Positions 1 to 13,806 are shown, counted from the stretch's first letter. The stretch is 64,000 nt of DNA from Drosophila pseudoobscura (GCF_009870125.1 NC_046683.1:42671869-42735868), one strand, 5' to 3'. Notes: generated by a model from the sequence alone, not told the origin. A program made the numbers and translations.

Positions 1-3000
1 CGGTGGGGGGTACTGAAAGCTGCATATCCACTCGTCCTGCACCTTCAGAATGCGACCCGTGACGCGGGCATAATATTCATAGTTCTCTCGGCCAAATATA
101 TCGTGTGTGGCAAACTTATCTATTATATTCTGCATGATCTTAGTGGCAACCTGAAGCGAAACGTAACACGAGAAGGAGACAGTTAAATGTATATAGAATT
201 TGGTTAACCTTCGAGCGGTTCCTCTCACCTTGAACTTGAGGACATCCTCCATGCGGGCGGTCTTGCCGTCGCTGACGCAGGACTGAAAGAAGCTGGGGGC
301 GACCGAGACGCCCAGGGCCTCGCTGGTCATCCCGGTGGATGCATGGGCCGCATTGCTTGCTATCACTCGGAATGTGCCGAACAGTAATACCAAGAGATGC
401 TGTGTGTATTTCGGCAGGGAACTGAAGAGTCTGGAGGAACGAAAGAGTGCAAGAATGTTTAAATGTGCATACATATATTTTAAATATTTACTAGATAGCG
501 GCTATCATAGGCTGAGCTGTCGTTGGCCGTTGTTGTTAGTCATGTTCTTTTTTTTATTATTTTATTTTTATTACAAAAGGGGTCTGATTCATCCTTTTGG
601 TTACAGTGAGTACTATCCAACTACCTATCATAATCATCATCCTCATCGCCACGATTATAATCGTCGTAGCCGAAGAAAGTCTAGTCTGTGCTGCCCCTCA
701 GAGCCGATGTCTGGTCGCACATTGTTCACACTTTCATTTCGACGTGCCTTTTGATTTTTCGAAACAAATGGTTGGCTATTCAGCTGTGGCAATATCTCAA
801 GCTCCGGACCCGAAGTAAAACTGGTTGCGACTGGCCACCTCCTAAGCGTCCGTCCAAATTACACAACCTCGTGGATGTAGCCACACCGAATCAGAGCCCC
901 AGCCAGCTCCAGCCAGCGCCAAGCCAAGCAAAACGAACCATCCAACGAAAAGGATAGAAAAAAAATTGAAAATAAAAAAAAGCATCCCCAACCCAATCAA
1001 TTAATGCTTTAAAAGCAACTGTGCACACCCCCCCTCCCCCTCTCTCCCCACTCTCCGCCGAGAGCTGGCTCTTAAAAAGTGAAAACTACTCGTATGGGAG
1101 ATCCAGCAGCAAATGGAGAACTGCGAGAGAAAGACAAATGGAAATGGTGATGGAAAGGGGTGTTGAGCCGTTTGACAATGGGCTTTATACCATTGTCTGT
1201 ACTTATGCTATACCGAGCTTTGGCTATTGTCTGGCCCTATTTACAGATTTTCGATTAAGACTAATGAGAGAGAAGGTCCTCTGAGAGACGACACATTAAT
1301 ACGGTTATTGGGGAAACGGATGATAGTTGGACACTCTTCAAGAATGTGTGTCATTACATTACCTCGCTTCGGAGGCCTTCTGGGAACGGAGTGATTCTGA
1401 TATTCGATTACGAGGAAATGTCTAGTACCAAGAACAGATTATTTAATAATATTTAATGCTTTGATATAGATAGATATATAGCAGATGTAGCATATATTTC
1501 ATCGGCAGATCGTTTTGGATATCGGGCGTGGTAAGTCTGTTCTGTGGGGAACTATTTAGTATTCTAGATTTATTGGTCGTTGAAGGTCTAGGGAGCGCCA
1601 AAGTTATCGCCTTATCGACTGTAGTGTTTAAGAAGATGTGAACAACCCTATCAATGCCGTCTTTAAACCGTTGAACCCTTGAAAGCAAACAAGAAAGTTA
1701 TCCCAAAAATGGGAAATTCATATCTTATCGATTTTATCTTCACTATTCAATGTTGCGGCTGCTCCTCCGCAACAAAAACAACCGTCTATATAGATTTTTG
1801 TAGTTGTGTAAATAGGTATTCCCTCCTCCTCCTCCCCCCCAAATGGTAAAAAGTCAACTACCGAAAGCGAAACATGTGTTTTCGTCTGTTGATACTTAAT
1901 TATGGGAGAGATAAGAATTATTATCTCTAAGCCAAACCGAACGGAACCGAACCGAACCGTACCGTACCGTACCGTAGAGAGCCGGGTGGTTTCCGAGCCT
2001 TACAGAATGAATCTTTTTTGCTGGAAAATAATGAGTAATTGTAGTTTAATGTTTACTTTATCGTTTGATTGTTTGCTTTCTGATTTCGATGGACTGATGG
2101 ACACGCTTTAGATTGAATGGCGGCGCCGTAGCGGTCTCTGGACTATCTTACAAAATCGTGTTACGCATGCGCCGAATCGACTTTAGCCTTTAGCTTTTGG
2201 TCGACTAATTAACATAATCAATAAACCAAATGAAAATATACGCAAGCAAATAGGAATAACACACCAGCCGGGCCGGCATATGTCCAGGCATATGTATGTA
2301 TATTTCCACGAATTGATGCTAAATACATGGTTTGCCATCTGTAGTCTCTTTTGTTAATATATTTTCCTTGCCTAGCTTCTGGTTATCTATCGTTCACTGA
2401 CCGACAAAATCGTCATTTTTTAGATGAATCATTTTTTTTTGTATTATTCACGTTGTTTATTTGCCTTGGTCTTGGTCTTGGTCGTCGTCGTTTTTTTTTT
2501 TCATTCATAAAAAATAAATATGTATGTCCGAGCATTTCTTATACAGATTTTTTGTTTGTTTTTTGCCGCATTTGATTTGCCTCTGTAACTGTATTTTATC
2601 ACAATTTCATATGAGCCATACATACACGCACACACATGCACATATCATCGTAGAAATGCATGTGTATGGGTAAGTTTTTGTCTCAGTTTGTTACGTATGA
2701 GAGAAGTCTCGGATACGGAGATACGGATTTCGATGATGATGCTGCTGCTGCTGCTGCTGCTCTGCCCTGCTCTGCTCTGCCCTACAGAGAAACCAGTTCC
2801 TCGATATTCCCACCAAACAGCAAGCCGCACTCTACTCTTGTGACACTTTCGAGAGGAGAACTCCAAGTGGAGTTGGGTTTGGGCTTGGGTTGGGTCTGGC
2901 GGTCCGCGTAAGTGATAAGTGGAAATGTCATACAAAAGATAATTGAGTTTCCCCGCGCTCAAAGCATACAGAAATTGAAATTTTACAGAAAAGCTGTGCA

Positions 3001-4852
3001 TTGTATTTTACATGGAATTCAAGCGAACGATAAGTTTATAAATAAAATGCATATTATATAAATTGTTCGCAAGGCGGGGAGACCAAGTAATACTTTAACT
3101 GTTTAAGAACTATGTATGTACCAATGAAGTAAATGCATTCAATGGCTACTAAATGGATAAATGGATTCATGCTTGCTTCCGTCATCAGATATCACATACA
3201 TACATACATATGTATGTGTGTGTGTGTTTGCACATAAATAAATAAGATAGGAATGTTTTGCAAGGCACAAAGTTCAATTGCACTTTTTAGCTAACAGATT
3301 TTAACAAAAATGTGCGTCAATGGAAGGGAAATGATAGAACAGAACAGCTTTGGCCTACTAAGCGGGCCCTGTCCGGGGTCGGTGGTCAGTCTCACAATTA
3401 AGCTCATACATGTGTACATATTTACATACTTATGTACACATGTATGCATGTACATCTCCTCCTTATGTTCCTCTGCCTGATTCACCCTTTCTCTCTCCCT
3501 CTCTCTCTCTCTCGCGCGCGCACTGTGTGTCTCTTGCTGCAAGACCAGCATCAATATTCAGTGCGGCAAATCCAATCTGCATCTTCTGTTCGGTTCCACG
3601 CCCAAGTCGGAATCGGAATCGGAATCGTATCCGAAGCTGGAGCTGGAGCTGCCTTTGTGCGAAAACATAACCGCAGCAGAAGCAAGTTTTTTTATGGTGC
3701 TGAGTGCTGATGTTGTATAATGATGAACCCAGCAACAAAACCAGAAGCATCATCAAAAGTCCAATATCGGGAGGAGCTACAAAAGCAGCTTCTGGTCTGG
3801 CCGCAGTATTTGATGCCCTTGCAAATCGATCACTTCCATGGAGGCGCTTTCTGAGTATCTTCAGATAGTCCAGTCCAAAAGCCTGACGTTGCCTCGACGC
3901 TTTCAAACTCGGTATTGTTTGAACGATATTTGTATGTACAACATATGTACATATGTATTCTGCACTCCGTCCATTCTAACCTATTGACCAATATTCCAGC
4001 TGTATGCACATAAGTACATGTGCGTATGTGTTCTAAGTGTAGATATCACCATATGCGATGACGACTTTGACCCAACTATACGAAACCAACGCAAACGCAA
4101 ACACAAACGCCAACGCCAACGCCAATGCCCTGATTACACTCGACAAACACATACATATGTATGTATGTACATATTTGTCGCGCCTTAACAATTAATAATA
4201 ATAATAACAATGCAAGGAATGATGTTTTAGGTGGGGCATTTCAACGAGCAGCTTCTGATTTTGGTCAATTCTTTGGGATTATGTAGAAACCGATGGACCG
4301 AAGTTGTGTACAGCCACTCCCATGCGGACAGGACAAGCTTATATTTATTTAGTGGGCTTTTGATGATGATCAAGAACATAGGGATGGGCGTATTAACTTT
4401 GACCATATTGACTTCTGAATCTACAAATAAGTAACTGCCACGGGAACCGCGTATAAAATTCGGTTGAAAGTTCAGGGCATGGGCGGGCCTGTTAAAGTGG
4501 TGGCATTTGTTATTTCTTGGAATTTTCAGTCTATTTCCAGGGAAAAAAGAATGGAAAGAAGATTGGCACAGACGTAAAAAAAGAGCAATAGTCGTAACAG
4601 AAATGAGAATAATAATAATAATAATAATCAGGAAGCAAAAATCAGTCGGCGGGAGAAGGAGGAGGGCGGCGTGAGGCCCTTTCAGACTTCGGATGATGAC
4701 TTATAGGCAAGAACATTGTCTGCCTGTTGTTAATTCCATGTGGGACAATGCGTCGTTGTCTTTTCTGGATGCGGACGGGGCCGCTGCAGTTTTTCCATTT
4801 GTTTGTCTAGACCCTGGAGTCTAGACCAACAAAAGCGGGCAAATTCTCTTCC

Positions 4853-4884
<32 letters not shown>

Positions 4885-7752
4885 CTCTCTCTCTCTTACT
4901 CTGACGTACGCGTATTTTGCACTTATCAGTATTCGCAGCAGTGTCTCTCAAGCAGACAATTGTGTATAAAGCATACGAGTAGAGTATTAAGCATTAGCTA
5001 TGCTATCGCCAGAGACGAAGCAGGAGAAAGTGCGTAATTGTTAGGAAGAGAGAAAGAGAGTGAGCTGGCAGATGGCATCTGGCAAATAGCATATGGCAAT
5101 GCCATAAACAGCTGACAACCGTTATTTCATTGATTGCGGTTACAAACATGCAACCCGCTCTTCTCATTCCAGATTCCAGGGTGTAAGTGGAACCAACAAC
5201 AATCAAAGAGACTCCTTAAAAAGCTTGAAAAAAGCTTTTTCCAGTTAGTCAACAAGTTGCGAACACCAGGACTAAACATTTGAAGAGAGCGAGAGAGAGA
5301 GAGAGAGTGGAGACCACTGTGCTCTGCTGTGAACTTGCTCTCACAAATTAACTGTGCTGCAGCGTTCCGTTCCCTTGGCTTTGTGTGCTTGAGGGTGTGT
5401 GTGTAATTTACACAAGACTAAAATAATACACAATTCATTTATAATTTTGGTCAATTGCAAAAACGTGCAACAATGACGTCGACGCGCTGCAATAATCGTA
5501 ACAACAACAAATCCAACGATGTGCCAACTGATTGAATTGAGCGTCTGCTCTGTGGGTGCACCAGGGGGTTGTCGGTTGTGTGTAAGAGGCGGGCGGGCGG
5601 GCGGTTAGGCTGGCACCCGAGAGACCGAGACCTGTTGTTGGTTGTAGTCTAGCTATCTCCCTCTCTCTCTATCCCTCTCTCTGTCTCTACTTTTGCGTTC
5701 AATTGATAAAGTTTCAAACGCGTGTCTATTTATAACAGTGTATTTGATGCTTTTTTAACTTTCAGATGGGCGCTATTTTCGCGCATTTTGGTTAATTCGA
5801 TTGCGGTTGCTCAATGCTTTGTTGGTGTTGGTGCTCGTTTTAGTGTTGTTGCTGTTGCTGGTCGCCGCGGCTTGCGCCTGCCCCAAAAAGCAAATAAACA
5901 GAAGAACAGCAATAGCTGGCGAGCGGGCAGCAACAATTACAAAGTTGAAAAGTTTAGACGCAAACGCACATGCACACGCACACGCACACAAACACGCACA
6001 CAGGTAAATAGGTTGCAAAACGTACACTTCACGCCAGCTCCGCTCCGCTCCCTCTGCTGGGGCCACGGTGATGTGAAAATAATTTGGCGGTCGATATCCA
6101 CGCATGTAGAAGTTTTAAAATTTATGTTTTATTGCTGACGTTATTTGTTTACACGCACATCTAGCATTTAATGTAACCGATGGACTCTGCTGACGCAGTA
6201 GCATCTATCTTCGTCCCGCCCAATGTTTAACAAATTGCCCAGATACACACATGCCAGATGAAGCCAAACACAGACTAAAACAAATCAAGTCCTACTACTA
6301 AAGGGTAGGGCAGTCCAAGAGTCCCTTTTCGCGTGTAATTAAAAAGTTGAGGGGAAACACTCAGCGATCGATCTCTTCCTCTCTTTCCGTACCTAATCGC
6401 TTTCGACACTCGAGCATCTTATGGGCCAGCAAACAGGGCTAGGAGCTCGGAGTGCCTTACCTTTTATTGCTATTTCTTGAGACAATCTTCCCGGCAGCTC
6501 AAACAGCTGCCATTCACTTAGCACCCGTAACTCTGCCTCTTACTTGCAGCCAGAAAACAGAAACAATGGCAGATTGCAACAGCCACAGCCACACCAACAG
6601 CCAGAGAAACAATTTTCGTATGGCATTAATTGAGCGTGCGTGCGGTGTTTGCCCACGCTTTATGCTCCAATTCAGTTGGTTAGAAATCGATTGCAGCAAC
6701 AACAAAAACAAACAAAAGCCAACAAAGCCTCTCAAGTGAAGATGAAAGCTTAACCCCTACAATGTTATAAGGTAATACAAGACTTCCTATCATTAATTGT
6801 ATTCGAAACAAAATACAAATATTAAAGCTGGGAAACTGTGAACAGTTGTTCCACGAAATAAACCACTTTCGGGAGTACAATTACTATTTGCGCACATGCA
6901 TATGTACTAAATCCATCAAACATGCTGCCATAAGAAATGGAAACCAAACCCCTTGAAGCACATATGTACATAGATATGTATTTACATATGTACATACATA
7001 CGAGTATGTACAAGAGTTAAGCAATCATTTGGTGCCGTGCCAACTGTTAACTGTTAACATTCAAGTGAAAATTGGTGAAAATACACACAAATGTCTCAGC
7101 AAGTGCCAAACAACAAAAACAAAAACAAAAACAACGACAACAACAACAACAGAAGCTAATGGAGGCAAGCTTTCCAGTGAATTAACTCCCCCTGGAGATT
7201 CTCAGAGCTGCAGCCAAATCTAGATCCGGTTCAGCAAGTTTATCGCAAGCTAGTTACACTACCAATACAATCACGTTTATGCATGTGTCTGTGCATCACT
7301 CACCTGTGTAAACGCTCCGTCTGCTCGGCTTCGTTCTGCAACTCGTTGATGGCAAAGAGCTCCATCTCTCCGTTGCGGCCAAAGATACCATTTGGTATCT
7401 TGCGCAGAAACTTCTTTAAAACACTGGCAATGGTGAACACCGAATAGTTGTCGACATTGACCAGCCGACCCGCCTGGAGGAAGTGGATGAGCTTCTTCAT
7501 GGCCCCCTGGTGGCCGGGAGCCCGGAATACGTCGCGACGGTTGGGCGACTCTTTGTTGAGCTTCAATATGAGCACGAGAAGCGGGGCTGGAATGTTGTTG
7601 TTGTGTTTACAAACCTCCTCCAGGGATACTCCGAATTTCACCTTCTCCAGGCGATAGGGATAAGCGGGCGCAGTCGCCGGGTGGCCGCAGGAGGTGACCA
7701 CGTTGCCAAGATCGGCGGCGCGTCGGTGAACGCGTTCAGCCCAGCTGGACAT
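1..7752 (-). CDS. RhoGAP71E: Rho GTPase-activating protein RhoGAP71E (5' part; gene continues beyond the left edge)
   Basis: A GAP that speeds GTP hydrolysis by Rho-family GTPases in the cytoplasm. Three exons are seen: 7752-7304, 430-229 and 150-1, joined in frame (217 codons, then 50 more to the edge). The RhoGAP fold starts near residue 33 (FGVSLEEVC). The segment DVFRAPGHQGAMKKL carries the expected arginine finger in FRAPG, followed by FLRKIPNGIFG and, in exon 2, the helix LPKYTQHLLVLLFG and SVAPSFF. The start at 7752 is the only in-frame ATG before the domain and has a plausible leader. Intron 1 is 6873 nt; intron 2 is 78 nt, a multiple of three and stop-free. The symbol rests on remembered D. 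melanogaster sequence and on position. The domain call is firm and the symbol probable. Confidence 0.85.
431..7303 (-). other. Large first coding intron of RhoGAP71E
   Basis: This 6.9 kb intron has a GTGAGT donor at 7303 and a TCCAG acceptor at 431-433. It holds simple repeats (GT tract near 4856-4884, CT/AG tracts near 3490-3515, 5290-5310 and 5658-5688, CA-rich 5966-6002), pentamer arrays and several TACATA/TATGTA palindromes. The open frames inside are short and low-complexity, and none resembles a known protein. Long 5' introns in fly signalling genes often carry enhancers or alternative promoters; none can be proved here. Confidence 0.7.
1934..1976. repeat. Pentamer array (AACCG, drifting into TACCG)
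   Basis: About eight consecutive 5-nt units of ACCGA/ACCGT type. The first half reads AACCG and the second half TACCG, so one variant replaces the other part way along. It lies inside the RhoGAP71E intron. A related GGAAC/CGAAC array is found at 44333-44367. Confidence 0.75.
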
Positions 7753-10297
7753 TGTTCGTCGTGTTTAGGTACGACTGTGCGGTTTTCCCTGTATGCGTGT
7801 GTGTGTGTGTGTGCGTGTATGCGTGCGAGTTTTTCACAAGAAAAATGTGGTTTTCTTTCCACACAGCTTTGTTGAGATTTTATGGTTTTATGCTAGCCAA
7901 AAACATGTTCACTTAGCTGGAATGATAGTTGTTGTTGCTTTTTAATTTTGACTCTCGGTCTCTCCCGCACTCTCGCTGGCTCACTCTGGCAGCGGCTCTC
8001 GCAAAAATGCTTATACAGGAATTAATCAACAAAACGCAGCTTCGTTTGCCTCTGCTGCTGTTATTATTGTTGTTGCAGGTATTGCTGCTCCTTGGGCGTT
8101 GTTTGAGTTTTATTTTGTTTTATGAAAATGTATGGTACGATATCTTAAGAGGTGTGCAGCACACAAACAAACACAAATGAATTTGGGTTGCTTTGATTAG
8201 AGACTTGATCCCTTTTTTTCACGCTTGCCACTCCTTTATGCATTTTTTTTGCTGCTTCTCTTTAGACTGCGTTTCGGTTTTTTGCGTAGGCCAACGCCTC
8301 AGAACTTGAATAAGTGGTAAAAAAAAAAACACTTACATTTTCTATTATATCACTGAGCTCATTATTAACAATTGTTGTTAGTTTTAAATTAAATTTATAG
8401 CATTTATTTCTCACACGACTTTCTCGCACCCATTTACACCTTGCCCCTTGCGACGTTTTTGTGTGCGTCGTCAACGAATGTACAAAAAAACGTCAAACGC
8501 GTGACGTTCGGGATTTTGCGAGAGAGCTCATTTTTGCGTTCGATATAAAAACGATATATATCGACAGATGTTCGACGCACAGTGGGCCATAGCCGAATAG
8601 ACGTGGCAAAAGTCATTTTTGACTGTATTTTTGAATATACGCATCGAATAGAGAATTTTTGGAGACTTCAAGAATGTCGGAAGTTTTGAGTGTACGAGCC
8701 TTCAAAGTTGTCTATTTTTCAGTGACTATTAATATACTCCATATTCAAACACATATATAAGTAGGAATAGGAAGTAAACTATCCTTCCAAAAGCCCCACT
8801 GTGCGACGGTGCGTTCAAGGTGGGTCACTATCACTCGGTCGATTGTATTGAAATCCCAGAGAAATCGATAATAGATACCTACTATCGACTCAATGGAAGG
8901 TTTTGGCTATCGATGTTTGAGCCCATCGGTAGTATGAATACTATCGAACAATTTTAAACTGCGAAGAAATAAACAATTTAATGAATAGCAAGTGAAATAT
9001 TTCATTCATTATGGGCTTATATTATAAACCTTACTAGAATATAAAAAATATAAGACATATTTTCATTGGTTCCACTAGAGCCAACATTTTTTGATTAATT
9101 GAACAATTTTTGTGCGTCAAAAACTTATCTATTTCTACTTCTGATCTCCTATCTAAAAATACGAAATGCATTATATAAAATACGTTTACAATATGAATGT
9201 TAAATTTTCCCGCGCGATACTATCGATGGTGGGCGGAAACACTGATAGCCTATTCACACTGGTCACCTTCCCGCTATCCATTTCTGGGAAGGTCCGTAAT
9301 ATTATGAAAACAATCCATGCAATATATCTCATATTGTGTGTTTTACACTAACACATGGAAATGCTCTGATGGGCTGGCCAGCTCATGATGAGCTGGACCT
9401 AGAGCCGAAGACCTGGAACCCAATCTAGCAAATTCGTTTGAAATATATTCGGTGTATAAACTAATACATTTATATTCTGTATGATTAGTAGCTGAGTTTT
9501 CAACCATCGATAATTTCGATAACGCTATCGATTTTTTTCTCAACCAACCCTATTCCACATATGGAAAGATACGGTTGAAATAAAAATATATCAAGTATTC
9601 GTAGATTTTCATGTCGTTATCCATAATTTCGTTGGTGAATTAATTTTGGGGCAGTAGCACATTTGTTCATCAGATTGCAGGGCGATAGGAAATAAGCAAA
9701 TTCTCGCCTTTTACGCCTGGTCCAATTTTGTGTAAATGCAGCCCTGGCCAGATAATGCCACCCTGGGTTTTGTTTTGCAAAGTGGAATTGTTGCAAGTCA
9801 AATAACAATAACAATTTAACACGCATATACAAACGACTTTGTGTATATAAGTAAGTACATAAAGATAGCCACTCTTAATATTTGCAAGTAGTTTTTCCCC
9901 CAATTTGTTGCTTTCATTGTTTTGTTGTCTAAGGCGAAAGGTACCATTTTCAGCTAAATTTGTGTTCTGGATAAGCTGTCGTCGCCCTAATTGATTTCGA
10001 ACCGAGTTATAGCATAATTTTGAAGTTTTATCTATAAAGCAACAACAACGGTATTAGTGAAACACTCATCTCTTATGTTTAAACATTTGTGACGTGCTCA
10101 CCTTGAATTCGTTGTCATCGTCCCAGAGAACAGCAGATATTGACCCTGCTCACTAAAATATATATATGTACAAAAGTACAAGCGTTGATCTACATATATT
10201 TCTGGAAACTTTAATGTAATACTGACCACTGTATGCATACGCGTTAATAATGACGTTTTTTCTCAATAGAGCGCGGCGATAATTGCTAGGCGAACAA
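7753..10297. other. Intergenic region between RhoGAP71E and UBE2R
   Basis: It should hold the RhoGAP71E 5' leader and promoter and the UBE2R promoter. A CA/GT tract lies at 7796-7822. ATCGAT-type sites, as bound by DREF/BEAF, occur at about 8864, 8912, 9220, 9506 and 9529. A GGTCAC-type element lies near 9260. A CAATAG acceptor ending at 10270 suggests that the UBE2R leader is spliced 28 nt before its ATG. The rest is AT-rich with no gene I can support. Confidence 0.5.
10102..10152 (-). other. Exon-like 51-nt segment with splice-site consensus on both sides
   Basis: On the minus strand a TATTTTAG acceptor is followed by 51 nt and then AAG with a GTGAGC donor. One phase is fully open (EQGQYLLFSGTMTTNS) and 51 is a multiple of three. 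I do not recognise the peptide and find no partner exons. It could be an exon of a nested gene, a fossil exon or chance. Confidence 0.2.
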
Positions 10298-11270
10298 ATG
10301 ACCACCGCTGCCTCCACATCGCAACATGCCTCGTCGACGATGATGGCCGGCTCTGGGTCCTCCTCCTCCAACACAACGACGCCCAGCAGCTCGGCGGTGC
10401 GCGCTTTGGCCATGGAGTACAAGTCATTGCAGGAGGAGCCGGTCGAAGGATTTCGCGTAAAGCTAATCAACGACGATAATCTATTTGAATGGGAGGTCGC
10501 CATATTCGGGCCACCGGATACACTCTACCAGGGCGGCTATTTTAAGGCCCACATGAAGTTTCCACACGACTATCCATACTCGCCACCAACAATACGCTTT
10601 CTCACCAAAGTGTGGCATCCAAATGTCTACGAGAATGGCGATCTATGCATATCTATACTGCATCCGCCGGTTGATGATCCGCAGAGCGGTGAGCTGCCAT
10701 GCGAGCGCTGGAATCCCACACAGAATGTAAGGACCATTCTCCTGTCGGTAATATCACTTCTCAACGAGCCCAACACATTCTCACCGGCCAATGTGGATGC
10801 ATCGGTTATGTACCGCCGATGGCGGGACTCGCAGGTTAGTAAAGCACGATTCCCACACTGAATCGATAATATTCAATTATTTACAGGGCAAGGACCATGA
10901 TTATCCAAACATCATACGCAAACAGGCCTTGGCCGCCAATGCTGAGGCCAAGCGAGAGGGCATTGTTGTGCCGATGACCCTTGAGGACTATTGCCTCAAG
11001 CCAGCACGGAAGCCCACAGCAGATTCTGCCTTGGATGCCAACTTCTATGATGATGACTTTGATTTAGAGACCGAGGATGATTTACCCACAGATGATGACG
11101 ATTTCGATGACGAGGACGAAGATGAGGGCGAGGGCGAGGGCGAGGATGATGACAGTGCATCGGCATCGATTAGCAAAAATAATGGGAACGCTAAGAGCAA
11201 GAACAATGGACTGGCAGTCGCAGATGATGCAGAGTCTGCCGATGACAGCGGCAAGGGCGAGACCACATAA
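10298..11270 (+). CDS. Ubiquitin-conjugating enzyme E2, Cdc34/UBE2R type
   Basis: A class III E2 that passes ubiquitin from E1 to substrates of cullin-RING ligases. Exons are 10298-10834 and 10887-11270 (306 aa). A Ser/Thr-rich head of about 35 residues leads into the UBC fold, with the HPN motif in VWHPNVYENG and the active-site cysteine in GDLCISILHPP. The acidic loop insert typical of Cdc34, VDDPQSGELPCERWNPTQNV, follows. The C-terminal tail is strongly acidic (runs of Asp/Glu, encoded near 11095-11150), as in Cdc34/UBE2R, where it contacts the cullin. The ATG at 10298 was chosen because the frame upstream has only a TTG. From memory this is D. melanogaster CG7656. It lies tail to tail with AIMP2. 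Confidence 0.92.
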
Positions 11271-12256
11271 TGCATCCATGCACCGATAGATCGCATCATT
11301 TCTTCTTCCTCCCACTCCTGCCCTAGGCGACGAGCCACCGCCTCTTCATTTCTCCAACATTATTACTATGATTAACGCTAATTATAGAAGTTTAAAAACT
11401 AACAAAAAAAAACGTAGAAATCAAACAGAAAATGAAAAAAAATGATTTACATTACATAGTTTAAACGGAATAACTTGGATTCGCATTGATTTTATATTTT
11501 TTGGAGGGTTCGGCAGACAAGAACAATGGCCTGGCTCCACAATAATTTTAGCTACTCAATTCGGAAGGATCTGATCAATGACATACTAAACCTAAGATTT
11601 GTATAAGCTATTAGTCTAACGGGCCAACTCAATTTCCCGCCATTAATAGAGTTCAGAGGCCTTTCCATTTTTTTTTTTCTATAAATGTGTTAACAAAACC
11701 ACAGCAAACAGAACATTTACATAACTCAGCCAAAAACTGATTATGATTAAACAAGAAACTATACTGTGTACTGCATATACAGATATGCATACGTGCGCCT
11801 GGTATAAATTAATATTTATGCGATTTGATGCACATACAAGTATGTACGTATATTGTGAAATACTACCTTCATTTTCATGAGCAAACTGCAACAACTGTCG
11901 TGGTCGTGGAGACGAACATCCTACATTCAATACAGAGAGCGCCAAGCTAAATCACAAATATACATACATGTACACATAGAAGGCAACATATATTGAACAA
12001 TCAAAGGATTTCATAAAAGCAAGCAAAAATGCAATGTAGAAGTTAAGCCATTTGTAAGTGGAAAATTTGCAAAGAGTAAATTACATATTTGACAAGAGCG
12101 GCAACAAGAGCAAAATATAAACGAAAACCACATTGTGTAAACAAAAACCGAATTGCAACAAAGATAAATAAGCCAAATAAAATATCTAAAAAGAAAATTA
12201 GATCGTGTTTGAGAGCCCCGAGAATGGTTGTTTATTCGCTTTGTCGATTTGATAAT
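11271..12256. other. Convergent 3' region of UBE2R and AIMP2
   Basis: AT-rich DNA with A-runs (11402-11412, 11431-11443) between two genes that end toward each other. It probably holds both 3' UTRs. No coding region or structured repeat stands out. Confidence 0.6.
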
Positions 12257-13726
12257 TTATATTTGTGTGACCAGCTTAGCCCGTTTCCGCCATGCCAGAA
12301 GCGCCGGCGTCAGATCCTTGTCGGTAATGGCTGGAATACGTATCAGCGAGCTATAGACACCGATATCAGCTACAGACATCTGGGAGCCACCGAAATATTG
12401 CTGCTGCTGCAGACGCTTGTCCAGTAGCCTCACCATGGCTACTTGAGCTTTGTGGGTGCTGCAGCGCAAGAGCTGATAGCAAATGTCGAGGACGAGATCG
12501 ATCTCATTGCAGAGCGGAGAGCCCTCGTAGCGATATTCGACGGGTCCCACACGGCCCAAATACCGAATTACATTCACTTCGCCATAAATGGGCACATACA
12601 TGGTGGGTGAGCTGATCATCTCCGTGTGCTCGCCTGTCGAAAGACACCCCCAAGATAAGTATAGTCAGTGCGTGTCCATGATCAATTCGCTTACAGTTTT
12701 TCCAAATGAGAGTTACATTGATATTGGGCAGAGCATTATTCACTGGAACCTTGGCCAGCTTTGCCTCAAATTCACGAGCTGCCGGTCCAATGTCCGCCAT
12801 AGTCGAATGTGTGAAGGTCTTCACATTCACCGTGTACAGATCCCTCCAAGCATTCTTCAATGCCAACAGTGCGTAGGGTATGAAGTTGGGATGACCATTG
12901 ATTACAATGTCTTGGAGTGGCACCTGCATGGGGTATTTATGTAAGGTGTATTCGGTTTTATTCTGGCCAATCTTAAGCTGCCACCAACCTCTTTTAGTCC
13001 ACCGTTCTGGTAGGCGGTTGTGTGCTGCACCGTCTTGCCGCAAACGCCTAGATCAGCTCGAATTTTTCCCAACTGCGTCTTGAGCGCTTCGAGTTGCTGG
13101 AGAAGTTTCTCTTGGCGCATTGCTATCGATGCCGTATCGTCCTGCTGCAACGGAGACACAGAAGATAGATAGCATCATTATTTGGGAGTCGAGGTCGACG
13201 TTGAGACCAGACACTTTGTCAAGCTAATGACAGCATGTGGACCACAAGAAAACAGCAAGCAACACAAAACGCAGTGGCACCATATTCATTGGTTTTTTTT
13301 GTTTTCGGTTAGTTGGTAATCATTATAAATAGAATATCGGATTTATTAGTTGTAGTTGTTGTTTTAACCTTTAGCAGATGTTGTATTTGTCGGCCTAAAA
13401 TGTCCAAATCAAGAGCACATGTGACTGAATTTCTTGAATTGATGCTGCTGCTGAACTCCGATTTGCTCTGGAAAAGCCTGAGTTGACCCTTCTGATAAAC
13501 ACATTGGGAAATGGAAGGGATGGCGTTGTTGACTTTCTTTCGTAAACCATTTGAATATAAATCTTTGAAAGTGTTCTTGCCAAATTTCGATTGGCAATTG
13601 ACTTACGCAGCCGCCTGATGATGTGGAAGTGGCAGGGTCAGCCGACAGGCTAACGTTCTTGAGTTCGTACATGCAGGTGGGCAGCTTAATGTCGAATTGC
13701 GGCAATAATGTTTTCAATTCGTACAT
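12257..13726 (-). CDS. AIMP2: AIMP2, scaffold of the multi-tRNA-synthetase complex
   Basis: Non-catalytic scaffold holding aminoacyl-tRNA synthetases together in the cytosol. Four exons: 13726-13607, 13144-12989, 12923-12695 and 12633-12257 (293 aa). The N-terminus has the lysyl-tRNA-synthetase-binding peptide recalled from animal AIMP2 (IKLPTCMYELKNVSL), then a leucine/glutamine heptad helix (MRQEKLLQQLEALKTQLG). A thioredoxin-like and GST C-terminal fold fills the rest, with SVADIGVYSSL matching GST helix 6. The ATG at 13726 is the only one that places the N-terminal peptide at the start. Exon 2 has a CAGCAG tandem acceptor (13147-13142). Its start lies 186 bp from the UTP14 stop, so its promoter must be in that gap. 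Confidence 0.88.
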
Positions 13727-13806
13727 TTCACTATCAAAATCGAATAAACAGAACACTAAAAAATTTGTGAAATGTGCTTGTTTCCAGAGATGGGAAAAAA
13801 CACAGT

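Noticed and set aside
3463-3906. 147-codon minus-strand ORF in the RhoGAP71E intron
   Set aside because: Built from hexamer (TCGGAA) and CT repeats; no domain.
7638-7862. Minus-strand ORF in another frame across the RhoGAP71E start
   Set aside because: Overlaps the clear RhoGAP frame and is driven by a CA repeat.
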